Assembly: GCA_945859605.1 (NCBI GenBank)
Contig: OX243824.1
Location: 32,313,869-32,377,868, forward strand
Reading direction: 5' to 3'
DNA length: 64,000 nucleotides
Origin: Lumbricus rubellus
Lineage: Eukaryota > Annelida > Clitellata > Crassiclitellata > Lumbricidae
The position numbers were made by a program, and so were the translations under genes. Every line of letters starts with the position of its first letter. Position 1 is the stretch's first letter. This document shows, piece after piece, positions 53,100 through 64,000 of this stretch. A model generated the notes under the pieces. The model saw only the letters and a list, made by a program, of their open reading frames with translations, had not been told where the DNA came from and ran no database searches.

Positions 53100-56000
53100 T
53101 TGAAACGGCTTATCTATGACGTAAACGTTACCATGACAACGCATCGTCTAATTACGGCGGATTACATGACGTCGCCCGTAGGCCTACGAACGTCGCAAAA
53201 AGTGAAAGGCGTATGCAGTGTGTGTAGGTCGGAAAGACAGCTTCACAATAAAGACGGCAAGGTTCATCTGCACGGACCTCGAAACCAACCATGTCCTGGT
53301 TCCCATAGGCTTCCTCTCGGAACGAGCTGCAGCCAGGATGACAATGCAGAGGTAGACGAACGCCGCCAGTCGGATGAGGTTTTGCAGCCGCCGCCGCATA
53401 CCAAGACGGAGCGACTGTCGGTAAACAGCGACGCCTCTAAGGTTTGAATCTCACATCCATCACTGCCACAGAGATTGCTGAAACGCATCCCAAAAGCTGC
53501 TAGACTTCAAACCGGACGACTTCTCACCACCATCATCAACAAAATCTTGTGTGACCCTGGAAACTCTACCACTTGGCAGATGCTTCTTACTTTTGGGGCG
53601 GCGATCTTGGAACAACCAAGGAGAGGAGGAAAGCGTCCCGATATGTCGTCAGTCATAAAGAAGCGCGTGGAGAACTTTCACACATCTTGTCAGCTCAAGA
53701 GTGATGAAATCTTCTCGGAAAACAGTAGCAACAGCAACCGTAGTGGTATTCAAATAAATCACATGATGACCAGGCAATAGCCGCAGCAGTCGCTTCCAAA
53801 CTAGAGGAGGGTAACATCAAAGCGGCCATCAGATTACTGTGCTCTACCGACATTCCAGTTAAGGCAGATTCTAAACACCCTGAGCATCCAAACGAACGAC
53901 CTCATTTCACGGCAAATTGCAGCGTGGAGTCCTTCCAATCCACTGAAGAAGAGGTTCTCGGCCGGATCCGTTCTTTTCCGCAGGGTTCTTCGGGAGGACC
54001 TGACGGTCTTCGTCCTCAGCATCTGTTGGACTTAGTGAATTGCGTCGAAATTGGTTCAGAGCTGATCTTTGCCATCACCGGTCTGGTCAATCTCCTTCTT
54101 ATGGTTAAATGCCCAGAGCATATCAGACCCGTTCTCTTTGGAGGCACCTTCATGGCGCTCAGAAAAGATTCTGGAGGTCTTCGCCCATTTGTCATAGGGT
54201 ATTACTGGCGTAGACTCGCATCTAAATGCGCAAATGCCTATACGGTTACAAGGACAACCGACTCTCTCGCACCGAGGCAGGTTGGAGTCGGTGTGCCGGG
54301 TGGAGCAGAGGCAGCGGTCCACACAGCGAGACGCTTCCTGGAAACAATGCCAGCTGGGTCAATTCTTGTGAAGCTTGACTTTACGAATGCGTTTAACAGT
54401 CTCTACAGAGATCAAATGCTTTCTTCGATTGATGAAATCCTCCCGGAACTTTCTTCATTCTGCCACCTCGTATACGCGGAACCGTCTGAGCTCCGGTCTG
54501 GTCAATAAACAATTTCATCACAGGTCGGGACCCAACGGCAACAGGGAGACCCACTGGGTCCGTTGCTTTTCTGTATTCCGTTACAACCCATTCTGCAAGA
54601 TTTGTCATCACCGCTGGTTCTAGGCTACATGGATGATCTATCCCTTGGAGGAGAGGCAGCCATGGTGGCGAAGGATGTGAGTCTTTTGAAGCAGATATGT
54701 GAGCTACTCGGTCTGCAACTCAACCAGAACAAATGCGAAATTATCTATCATCATGATATGCAAGACGTCGACCGTGTCTTCCAGAACTATACCGTCACAT
54801 CGCCAGAGAAAGCCTGTTTGCTGGGTGCGCCACTGTCCACCAGTGAGGCCTTGACAACTTGTCTTGAGAGCAGATGTACTACTTAGTTGGCGCTGGCAAT
54901 TAACAGACTGGAGTCCATCGCCAAACACGACGCTCTGATCCTCCTCCGTTGCTCTCTCAGCTCCCACAGACTGATGTACACTTTCAGATGCAGCCCTTGC
55001 ACAGGGCACGTGCTGCTGGACAAATTCGACGAACTCCTTCTGAACGGCTTGAGTACAGTCCTCAACATCGGCCTGTCGAACGACCAATGGATACAGGTAT
55101 CTTTGCCGGTGAAGATGGGTGGACTAGGAATTTGCCGGGTGGCTTCGCTTGCTCTTCCTGTCTTTTTGGCTTCCGCTGCAAGCACCCGAGAACTCCAGTT
55201 CTCCATGCTGGGCAATGCATGCCCCGATATTGACGAGCGTGTGGAATTGATGGAGCATCTATGGTGTACTGATAGCCAAACTGGTCTACCTGAGAGCGTT
55301 GCGGCTCACAAACAATCAAGTTGGGACAAGCCTCTCATGCAGAAGATGGTTACCGAGTTGAGCAATGCACTTTCCGACCCATACCACCAAGCACGTTTCA
55401 AGGCAGCCGCAGCGCCTCACGCAGGTGACTGGCTCTTCGCTCTTCCCGTGACATCATGTGGATTACGTTTAGACGATGAGGCCGTCAGAATTGCGGTAGG
55501 ACTCCGCCTGGGTACATGCATTTGCGAGCCTCATGCTTTTCCATGCGGAGCTCGAGTTACAGCGAATGGAGCACACGGACTTTCCTGTAGTCTTGGACCT
55601 GGACGCCAGACACGCCACATTAATATTAAACGATCTAATCAGTCGAAGTCTCACACGAGCAGCATTCCTAAATATTAAGGAACCACCCGGTCTCTCTAGA
55701 ACTGATGGCAACTACTTCGGATAATGATGGTCTTACGCTAATTCCATGGTACAAAGGCCGAAACCTCGTCTGGGACGCCACGGTGATTGACACCGTTGCT
55801 CCATCATACATCAAGGCGACACCCGTGTCTGCGGGTGCGGCAGCGGAAGTGGCGGCTGCCAGGAAGGTCGATAAGTTGAATCATCTTATGGCCACCTATC
55901 TCTTTGTTCCACTGGCTTTCGAGACCATGGGCCCAATCAACATCGATGGACTGACACTTTTGAAGGATTTGGGGCGCCTCTTGACACAAATTACTGGATA

Positions 56001-56110
56001 CCCTAAAGAGTCAAGATATCTGTTTCAACGATTTTCAGTTTGCATCCAACGATTCAACGCTGTTGCCTGCAGGGGAACATTCGAAAAGCAGTCACAGCTT
56101 TCAGATTGAC
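53100..56110 (+). pseudogene. RLE-type non-LTR retrotransposon, nearly full length, frameshifted
   Basis: An N-terminal zinc-finger-like segment (CSVCRSERQLHNKDGKVH, then GPRNQPCPGSH) at about 53,215. A family-specific linker at 53,475. RT from 53,924: GGPDGLRPQHL, FGGTFMALRKDSGGLRPF, LDFTNAFNSLYRD, LGYMDDLSLGG. Then thumb and connection regions (54,887 on), a C-x-C...H-x3-C knuckle (CGARVTANGAHGLSC), and a PD-(D/E)xK-like nuclease region (GLTLIPWYKGRNLVWDATV) at 55,730. Order and motifs fit LINEs with a C-terminal restriction-like endonuclease (R2/NeSL-like in layout; clade not determined). Several frameshifts and a stop near 54,885 disable it. Confidence 0.8.
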
Positions 56111-56229
56111 TACTGATTCCATAGTCTTTTTATACACTATTCGTTGCCTTATTTGCCTTTGTGAATTGAACTACTTCGGATGATGATAATAATAACAATA
56201 TTAATAATCTCGAACCAGACTCACAATTT

Positions 56230-57087
56230 CTAACCATGACAACCGAATGGCGTTCCAAGACAGAATTCGATGAAGCAGGAATCATGCCAACAAATCAGCA
56301 AGCATCATGGGACAAACCATTGTTGGAGAAAACAGCGAAGGTACTGCTTGAAAACACAATGGATGTATATAACATCGCACGACTAAAAGCAATCTCATCG
56401 CCCCATGCTAGCGACTGGCTCCATGCTTTACCGATAACTGCATGTGGACTACGACTAGATAACGAGGATGTTCGAGTTGCCGTCGGTTTGCGACTTGGGG
56501 CCGCAATTTGTGAACCCCACACTTGCGCCTGCGGAACTCAAATCGACGCCAGAGGCAGCCACGGCCTGTCTTGCTCTCTCGGCTTCGGTCGAATAGCTCG
56601 ACATGGCACTATCAACGATATTGTGCATCGCTCCCTTTCAAAAGCAGGAATCCCGTCTATCAAAGAACCACCAGGTCTACTTCGCACGGACGGTAGACGA
56701 CCAGACGGCCTTACCATGATTCCATGGCGTGCGGGTCGTCATCTTGTGTGGGATGCGACAGTGGTTGACACACTTGCACCATCATATATCCAGGCCACGG
56801 CTTCGACGGCGGGCGCGGCAGCCGAGATTGCTACGGAAAGGAAAAACACTAAATACGTCTCTCTTGTTAACACTCACTTTTTCGTGCCATTAGCCTTTGA
56901 GACTTTAGGACCCATTTGCAGTATTGGCCTCGACTTTTTGTCTGATTTAGGCCGCATCCTAACATTGTCTTCCGGTGATATGAGAGAGACCTGTTTTTTG
57001 CTGCAACGCCTCTCTATTACTGTCCAGCGCTTCAACTCGGTGGCCTTTCGAGGCACTTTAGCTGAGCCGAAGCCAGAGGACATGTAA
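56230..57087 (+). pseudogene. Second C-terminal copy of the RLE-type LINE
   Basis: A 283-residue open frame covers the connection domain (ASWDKPLLEKTAKVLLE, PHASDWLHALPITACGLRL), the knuckle (CACGTQIDARGSHGLSC) and the nuclease (RRPDGLTMIPWRAG, LVWDATVVDTLAPSY). It is a diverged relative of the copy ending at 56,110, in tandem behind it. It keeps RPDG...WDATV intact, unlike the first copy. It is 5'-truncated with no RT. Confidence 0.8.
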
Positions 57088-57194
57088 CTATAGCTATAGC
57101 TTTTCTAGTTTATTGTATTTCCTGTTATGTTTTCTTGAAGATATTAAAAATAATAATAATAAAAAATAAAAAAAAATAAATAAAAAAATAATAA

Positions 57195-57683
57195 TAATAA
57201 CAATGACAATTTCTATGGCGCCGTAATACAGCCATGCCGTTACAAGGGCGGCTCACATAACTAAACTAAACAGGAGGATAGGCCTTGAGGAATAAATGAG
57301 TCTTAAGTCCAGATTTGAAGGAGTCAACCGAGCCAGCCGCTCGCAGGGCGGGAGGAAGACTGTTCCAGCATCTGGAGCCTACCAATGAGAAAGCGCGGTC
57401 ACCGAAACGGGTTTTCATCCGCCGTACGCGAAGATCGCTTTTGCGACGTACAGTCTCCATCCAGTTCTTCCTTGGCCTCCCTCTACCACATCTTCCCTCC
57501 GGAGTCGAGATTGTTGCTTGTTTTGCTCTCCTCTCCTGCTCCATTCTTGCTGCATGCCCCATCCTCTTTAGACTTTAATCGCCTCTTTGTGATGTTAATC
57601 TCCACTTTCTCTTGTCCAGTTCTTTCTCTTATGCTTTTATTTGTTATTTTATCTCTCCATGAGACACATACATGTCTCGTGGA
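57195..57683 (-). pseudogene. LINE RT C-terminal fragment with 3' tail
   Basis: A minus-strand frame: MGHAARMEQERRAKQ, GRCGRGRPRKNWMETVR, then TRFGDRAFSLVGSRCWNSLP and FKSGLKTHLFLKAY. The 3' tail (GTTACGGCGCC-type region, 57,215-57,260) is shared with 47,415-47,540 and ends in (TTATT)n. Confidence 0.7.
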
Positions 57684-58964
57684 TAGACCTGGGAGTGACT
57701 TTGGTCAGCTAATCTGACCCCACTTGACCCTAAAGTGACTTGAGGTCGACTTGAAGTCGACTTCTTGGAGTCAAAACGACTTGACCCGACTTGGCAGAAA
57801 AACAACCGACTTCCGACTTGAAGTCGACTTCTGACATGGTAATAGTCTCTATAGCCTAGGTCTACGTATGGCTACTAATGGCAGAGGTCAAGCCAATTTT
57901 TCCTGGTAAGCATTAATTTCGTATAGGCCTAAGCCTACCAATGAGTAATGAGGCCTCAACTCTTAATTGATGCGTAAATTTGTTAAAGTTTTATCCTAGT
58001 CCCAGGTTTTATTGAGCACATTTCAGGCTTTTGTGTTTTAGTTTAACGACGACAAATTATTAGGCCTATAAATTTTATCTTGTCCATTGTCTGTGATTAT
58101 TCAGATTGCACTCATTATTATTATTATTTGTATTAATATTAATATTAAATAAATTTGTAAAACGCGCAAGGTCTAAGATAAAATGGGGGACCGCGGACTA
58201 GCCTAGTTGCACTGAATGGCGTGTTATGAAAGGCTTCATCTGTAGGCCTAATTCTGTTTTCATAATTGATCGGCTACTAACATCATTCCGCAACTTAGCA
58301 AATAGCATGGCAAGCGCATCATCCGACAGTAGGCTACTACTATAGTAGCCTAGGCCTACTCACTGACAGTAAAGTCTCTCATTGTCCAATTGGCCCTTAT
58401 ACAATAGCTTTTCCGTCTGCAGACAGCAGTAGGCTACTGCAGATGCAGCGTACCAAAGTAGCGCCAAAATATCGATTTATTACTATTTACTAGGCCTTGT
58501 AGATCCAGCTTTCTTTGCGCCAAATTCACTGACCACTGGAAGTTCATTGATTTTGCTCATGTTCATGTCTTGATAAGAATACGTGCTAATATTTTATAAC
58601 ATTTTGTTTCACCATTTTAATTAGGCTAAGCACATGCCTAAGCGTGATGTTTTAGCATAGAATAGGCCTAACAAATTATGTGAATAGATCGGCAGATGGT
58701 AGTCTGCACTAGGCTATTATCTTATACCGGTAAAATAAGCAGCATATAAATTATATGCTAAGTCCCTGTTTAGAAAAAGTAACAAATTTAACTAGTTTTG
58801 TGTCTCAAGTCGGTTTAAGTCGACTTGGAGTAAAAACAACTTGAAGTGACTTCTCTTTACAAAATTCGACTTGGGGTCAGTTGCGGTGAGCGGAAACGAC
58901 CCGACCCGACTTGGGATGACCAAGTCGACTGGGGTCGACTTATTGGGGTCGACTCCCAGGTCTA
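57684..58964. mobile_element. hAT-like MITE with AAGTCGACTT-rich ends
   Basis: The ends TAGACCTGGGAGT and its inverse lie between copies of CTCGTGGA (57,676-57,683; 58,965-58,972). Both subterminal regions are made of AAGTCGACTT/GACTTG repeats (57,710-57,840; 58,805-58,960). The interior is AT-rich, non-coding and dense in TAGGCCTA-like motifs. Confidence 0.75.
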
Positions 58965-59216
58965 CTCGTGGACACTTTAAGCTTGGACCTTATCCATTAA
59001 CGAGACTAACGAATGAACATGATAGGAAAGCTGTAAGCCTATAAATTATTTCTAGATAACAAGCGAGCATGAAAGTTATCATCATTATTATCCAAATCAC
59101 CCTAATTATAGTTCAAGGCAAATTATGAAAACAAGGGATACAAACAGCTAACCGTTAAACCACTGTCTAAGTTAAACACTGCCCTTCAAACGTTCAATTA
59201 TTGTCACGGAAAACTG

Positions 59217-59395
59217 TATGTATGTATGTATGTATGTATGTATGTATGTATGTATGTATGTATGTATGTATGTATGTATGTATGTATGTATGTATGTATG
59301 TATGTATGTATGTATGTATGTATGTATGTATGTATGTATGTATGTATGTATGTATGTATGCATGTATGCATGTATGCATGTATGTATGTATGTGG
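59217..59395. repeat. (TATG)n microsatellite
   Basis: About 44 units, with TGCATG variants towards the right end. Confidence 0.98.
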
Positions 59396-59399
59396 GAAA

Positions 59400-60235
59400 G
59401 TAGCCTATGTTTCAGTATTTCATTAATTTTTTATTTTAGTGAGACCCTTGTTAGCACTGAATGCCAATCATCGTCCATTTGCACAGCGCTTCTGAAAGGC
59501 CCAACAGAACTCAATATTATTGATCTAGGGCCTTCTAGGCTATAGTATTAAACGATAAAAGCTACATCTATCGGATGTCACTTTGAATGGTTGATTGACA
59601 GGACAAAGACCCAACAGAACTCAATACTATTGATCTAGGCTTATAAATGATTAAACCAACATCTATGGAATGTCACTTTACATCTATGAGATGTCACTTT
59701 GAATGGTTGATTGCCAGGGAGATGCTTGGCTTGACGTCCATTCAGATATTCTCCATTATGAGAGGTCTAGATGAAAAATTCATTAAGATTTAAGAGGGCG
59801 AGGGACGGATGGAAGGTAATCAGGGGAGAAGCAAGATCTGAGAAAAATAAAGCAATTGATTTTACTGGTTTTTTAGCTTGGCTTCGGAAGACTGCGTTTC
59901 TCTGATGTCTTATGTCTCTTAAACGACTGTATGGATCAATCTATTATTTTTCTCCATTTCTATAGCTCCCCTTCATTGAAGAGGCGTAGACTATCATGGG
60001 GGTTTAGGGGGGGGGGTTAAACCCCCATTGGCATAGGAAAAGTTTTTAAAGAGGTTATTTATCCACTCAAATAAGAAAGAAAAACAATTGTTAGTAGTGA
60101 CAATTGTTTTTCCTACTTTACTCGTTTGTTACTTTATTCCCTTTTTATTTACTGTAACAAAGTTGTTGGGAAATTTTTTTGATCTTTCGCCAGAAAAAAA
60201 TGATGACCTGTGTTAGCCAAGTTGTCTGGAAAATA
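59400..60235. other. Non-coding DNA with a partial tandem duplication
   Basis: CCCAACAGAACTCAATA..ATTGATCTAGG occurs at about 59,500 and 59,610. GATGTCACTTTGAATGGTTG occurs at about 59,574 and 59,691. No gene recognised. Confidence 0.55.
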
Positions 60236-60236
60236 G

Positions 60237-60490
60237 AATGTAGGACATTTACCCACCCCCGGACATAATTATTCCCCGGACATATTCCCCTCGGACATTT
60301 ACCCCCCGGACGTTTTCCCCCCGACCTAGAACATTCCCCCCCATAAGGGTCTCTGTGATAATGAATGACTGCACTAACCCTATCACCCATAAGCACTCAA
60401 AAAATTTTCTCTTTGACCGTGCTCGGAGTCGGGAGCGTCTCTGAGTAGTTTCCTTGAAGAGACGATAAATAAATACCTGAATGAATGAAA
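60237..60490. repeat. Truncated CCGGACAT repeat joined to a SINE-A 3' fragment
   Basis: 60,237-60,400 matches, inverted, the right part of the repeat at 50,596-51,062 (ATAAGGGTCTCTGTG, AATGAATGACTGCAC). 60,415-60,490 is the variant SINE-A 3' end (GGAGCGTCTCTGAGTAGTTT, AATAAATACCTGAATGAATG). Confidence 0.6.
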
Positions 60491-60499
60491 TACCGTGTC

Positions 60500-60975
60500 C
60501 ATGGCACTTTCCTGGTTACAAATAATAACTGGACTGTGGAAGACATGGCGGCTATTAAAGCGCACGTGTATCGACGAGCAGCGCATGGAGCCGTGTCTGT
60601 GCATGCATCCGGTGGCATATAACAGCATGGTGACACGCCAGATCATTGAAGAGACTCGGCGAGTGTTAGATGCTTAGCAATTATACCGTTGATCAGATAG
60701 TTGCGTATTAGTTGCGTTGAGTGACATCGTTCCGAGTTGGAAAGAGTTGTTTTCACTGGAGTTGATTATTATTTGTAGTGTTTAGGGGTAGGTCGACACA
60801 ATAATATTAACTGTGTTTAGAACAGGGAACCGTGAGAATTACGTGAACGGTATGACCAGATTCTGTGTTTGCATATTATTCTTTAAAATTTGAGAGTTTT
60901 GGTAGGAGTATGGGTATTAGTATTATTGTCATTCATACAATTACGTTGCTAGTTAAGTTCTAGTTAAGTTATCCT
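60500..60975. other. Unassigned DNA
   Basis: A short plus-strand frame ends at 60,677 (QIIEETRRVLDA). I do not recognise it and see no splice sites that would integrate it in a gene. Confidence 0.4.
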
Positions 60976-60978
60976 CAG

Positions 60979-61457
60979 TGCCGGTGACACGAAAAGGATT
61001 ATCCCCCAAAAGCTATCCGGGGGGATGAATTAATCTATCCCCCGGATGGAATTAACCGGTCTAGACTATCCGGGGGATAAACCATTCTATCCCATTTTTT
61101 GAAAAATGTGTATAATTAAAACAATTATACTCTAATCAAAATATAAAGTGACTCTAATTGTTTTAACTTTTTAAGTGACCTAGGCAATGCCAAGAGAAAG
61201 GCAACTCGAATTTATTTAGTGTTTCCGAGTGTTTTTAAGTGTTTTAAACGTTTAAAGTGCTATAAAAACAAAGCAAAACAAATTATCTAGTAGGAATAAA
61301 CATACCTGTTAGTGTCATTGTTCAAAACAAAGCAGATGAAAATTAATTTGCAAAAATAAAAGCACGCGGAAGTGTTTTTTTCGACTTTTCCTCATTTTGG
61401 GGGATACTTTTAATTAATACGGGGAGATACTCTATTTCGTGACACCGGCGCTAGCAC
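60979..61457. mobile_element. MITE-like repeat with GCCGGTGACACGAAA ends
   Basis: The left end GTGCCGGTGACACGAAA and right end TTTCGTGACACCGGC are inverted. TATCCGGGGG blocks lie near the left end. A related copy lies at 29,690-30,030. I could not define the target duplication, so the superfamily is open. Confidence 0.6.
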
Positions 61458-61459
61458 CC

Positions 61460-61878
61460 CCGTACCCCCCAGTTGGGGTAGGGGCCAGAGTTTTAAGGGC
61501 CCCAGGGCCCCCCCAAATTTAGTTGGTCATTGTGCCTAATTTGTGACTATATTTCTTAAACCGGCGCATTTATTTAAGGCTCCTGATCAGATCTGGTGCA
61601 TGCCTCAACTAACCATATGGCACTGCCATAGCAGACCTAATGCAAACATCATACCGGCCATATACTGATCTTGGGCGTAAGAAAAGCCATTTAAACTAAC
61701 TCAGGCAGTTTCGTCCACTTTCTCAAACACAACATTTATAAATTGTAACTTATTGTAATAATTGCTAATTGGATGAGGCTCCAGAATAAAACCTGCGTGA
61801 AGCCCATACATTAAACCCTGTGTAGGGTTCCAGATGAGGATGGCAGCGGGCACCTAAGGGCACTGGTTCCTTGGTTCT
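61460..61878. other. Non-coding DNA
   Basis: No supported feature. Confidence 0.5.
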
Positions 61879-61903
61879 TAATGATGATGATGATGATGAT
61901 GAC

Positions 61904-61980
<77 letters not shown>
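61879..61980. repeat. (GAT)n microsatellite
   Basis: About 34 GAT units with one GAC. It may be the remnant of a SINE-B tail; the preceding sequence is too diverged to tell. Confidence 0.95.
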
Positions 61981-61981
<1 letters not shown>

Positions 61982-62189
61982 AGGATCAAATGGAACTTTT
62001 GACATGTAATTCCAGCACATATCTTGAAGATTCAGCGTGTAGTGAGCTGTTGAGACCTTTTGATTTAATGATCCTGGAAAATACCCAATTGGTAGAAACT
62101 GGAAAAGCTGGGGAAAATTCCCATTTTGTTCGACTGGCACTATATCAAATTTTTTTTATAAGTCTTTTCTGAACTCAGTTATTAGCTTA

Positions 62190-62935
62190 AGTTATTGCAA
62201 TCTCATCTGCACATCTACATGACACTCATCTAACTAAACTAAATAGACTGCAGAAAAAAGCCATAAGAATTATTACTAAATCTCCCTTTAATACTCACAC
62301 TAGCCCCCTATATCATCAGTTGAACGTGCCAAAAATATCCCTAAATTAAAATCATCCAAACTATTTATTAGGCTACATTTATGTATAAGTATGAAAACAA
62401 CCTTCTTCCACTTGCATTCTCATCCTATTTTAGACCTCACTTATATACTAAAGCAGGGGTGTCAAACCTTTTTGAGTGGTGGGCCAATGTGAACATCTTT
62501 CAGCATGTGGCGGGCCAGGGTGTCGACGCTCCTGAGCAAAATTGGGTAGTGATCTGAGAGGCAGCACCCGGCTTGGTCAGTCAATTCCAAGAAAAGTTTT
62601 GTATAAGTAAATCTCCAATGGTGCATTTTAGAGCATAGAAATAGGTAGGCTTATAAAATCTTAATTTTGATCTTCATTATCAGTCGTGGAAATGACATAG
62701 GACTCGTTAAGCTTTTAGCGGCTACCAAAGGTATTAGAAATAATAGAGCCTACATAAGTGTCTTTGCAAAAACAAACACTAGAGAGTTTTCCATTAAGTA
62801 TCAAGGTCCTCTTTTATGGAACAATGTACCGGAAAATATTCGTGTAAGCTTATCCACGAGTCTTGCTCGATTTAAATCCCAAATCCGTGCACACACATTA
62901 AAAAATATAACCTCCAGGACTATACCATAATCTTA
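62190..62935 (+). pseudogene. LINE RT C-terminal fragment interrupted by a hAT end
   Basis: 62,200-62,450 retains diverged RT end sequence (KLNRLQKKAIRII-type, spread over frames). 62,684-62,930 continues it (AYISVFAKTNTREFSIKYQG, PLLWNNVPENIRV, LARFKSQIRAHTL). Between them, 62,454-62,683 starts with CAGGGGTGTCAAACC and a GGGCCA-rich stretch, a typical hAT-type left end whose right end is missing. Confidence 0.65.
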
Positions 62936-62939
62936 TATG

Positions 62940-63171
62940 TCTTGATTCAGCCTAAAATTTCACGTTTCAGTCTAATTTGTCATCTCGTTACCAGTGAAGA
63001 AAGAAACAATTCAAGTCTTTCTTGCCATAATAAAAGTTTGTAAGATAGACTAATTTTCTTGTTCCTTTAGAGGTTTAGACTACGTTCGAAACTCATTGTT
63101 TCATACATAACTCACATTTTAACAATCAGTAAACGAAAGTTCTTCGTTTCAGTTTGTAGGTGAAACTGAAG
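62940..63171 (+). promoter_or_regulatory. Conserved upstream region of the second DEG/ENaC copy
   Basis: CAGTAAACGAAAGTTCTTCG, a polypyrimidine stretch and TTTCAG|TTTGTAGGTGAAAC match the region before 48,370 almost base for base. The shared TTTCAG could be the acceptor of an upstream untranslated exon. No TATA box is evident. Confidence 0.5.
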
Positions 63172-63736
63172 ATGAGTCTCCCATTCACGATCGAATACAT
63201 GATGGAAGGTGAAATGGTGACACGTGACATCGACGGTGGAAGAAAGCGAGATGAGTTAGGAAAAGGACAGCAGATAAATGAAAGACCCGGATCAGGTATT
63301 TGCGATGTAAATGCGGTGAATAACGGATGCCATACCAATCCAAGTGACCAAAATCTGGAAGCCATGGAACAGGTAAAAGAGGAGATGAATGTAAACATCG
63401 CAGACGATGAAAAAGTGAGTTTCTTTAAGATCCTGAGAATGGGAATGAAACGCAGAATGGAAATCTTTGCAGAAGAAGCAACCATTGTCGGTTTGTCTTA
63501 CCTGGTCAAACCATCGAACCACAAAATTGGATCAATCATCCGTAAGATTGTTTGGACGATGCTTCTACTGCTTGGAACAGGTTTCATGATTTACCAGATC
63601 TACGACCGTATTTCTTATTATCTGTCATATCCAACCATCGTCGACTATCGAGTGGCTTACAATCGATCTCTACGCTTTCCTACGGTTACCCTCTGTCCAG
63701 AGTTTCTTCTCAGCAAAAAAGGCGTCTTGTCATTGG
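63172..63736 (+). CDS. DEG/ENaC channel paralog, exon 1
   Basis: From ATG 63,172 (MSLPFTIEYMMEG), 188 residues. It is highly similar to the exon at 48,370 from DDEKVSFFKILRMG onwards: EEATIVGLSYLVKP, TM1 VWTMLLLLGTGFMIYQIY, RFPTVTLCPE. The variable N-terminus is shorter. The donor TTGG|GTAAAT is phase 1, as in the first copy. It is the start of a gene that leaves the window; exon 2 is not within the 260 bases left. The Val-Gly substitution of the His-Gly motif is shared. Confidence 0.85.
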
Positions 63737-63884
63737 GTAAATCAATTAAGTTTGCATTTTCCTTTAAATTCACAGAGACATTTTAATCAGTTAAAATGTT
63801 CTGTCGCGTTGCCTGTTATAACAACAGAGTTGAAGCATAAAAGTTAAAAATAGTGAAAACATAAAATGTTTTCATTCGGCAACC

Positions 63885-63965
63885 AACATAATTGAGCGCC
63901 TCTGAGTAGTTTCTTTTTTTACTTGAAGGAGCGCTATATAAATGTCCGAATGAATAATTATTATG
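63885..63965 (+). repeat. SINE-A 3' fragment
   Basis: GAGCGCCTCTGAGTAGTTTC and ACTTGAAGGAGCGCTATATA, followed by AATGTCCGAATGAATAAT. The same 3'-end variant as at 20,560 and 60,430. Confidence 0.65.
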
Positions 63966-64000
63966 CAGGTCGCACAACCTCAAACTTTTCTTTGAGATTT

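Overview
This is a eukaryotic, almost certainly marine-invertebrate, genomic window. It has split genes with GT-AG introns, tRNA-derived SINEs, many DNA transposons, LINE fragments and long tetranucleotide microsatellites, and no bacterial gene organisation. A Ty3-type retrotransposon with a copia-like pol order (a Gmr1-like arrangement known mainly from deuterostomes), an FTP-lectin/EGF/FN3 receptor gene and DEG/ENaC channel exons suggest a deuterostome, perhaps an echinoderm. That is an inference. The palindrome TAGGCCTA is strikingly frequent in unique DNA throughout.

Host genes. (1) The minus strand carries a receptor gene from about 40,674 down to 15,993, which I assembled from ten short exons. 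In order they give a signal peptide, a fucolectin/discoidin-like FTP domain in two exons, two 8-cysteine EGF modules, two FN3 domains, a transmembrane exon, and a 47-residue tail with three tyrosine motifs. Every junction keeps the reading frame, nearly all in phase 1, and the model is 568 aa. (2) On the plus strand, exons 1 and 2 of a DEG/ENaC sodium channel lie at 48,370-50,405. A paralogous first exon lies at 63,172-63,736 and runs off the window. No further channel exons are visible between them.

Mobile DNA, left to right: a 2.3-kb TTAA-flanked palindromic element (2331-4660) that contains inverted tRNA-derived SINEs; a near-perfect 239-bp inverted repeat (4981-5752); a hAT-like element with a second element nested in it (6265-8673); a complete 7.0-kb LTR retrotransposon with equal 520-bp LTRs, inserted just beyond the receptor stop codon (8822-15868); several hAT-like MITEs with 8-bp target duplications; an array of palindromic motifs (25,248-26,071); a second TTAA-flanked MITE (26,098-26,782); a Tc1/mariner relic interrupted by a hAT MITE (27,150-28,776); a complete piggyBac element (34,197-40,376) inside receptor intron 1; two further mariner relics (41,734-43,147 and 46,114-47,082); a cluster of non-LTR elements with a restriction-like endonuclease domain (49.1-57.1 kb); and a hAT-like MITE (57,684-58,964).

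The most notable items are the receptor with phosphotyrosine-type tail motifs, and the piggyBac transposase, which carries a 22 x 20-residue repeat array between two copies of a small WEDG domain and has a spliced Cys-rich C-terminus. Most of the remaining DNA is AT-rich, non-coding and composed of repeat debris. All exon calls come from reading frames and splice-site patterns and have no transcript support here.
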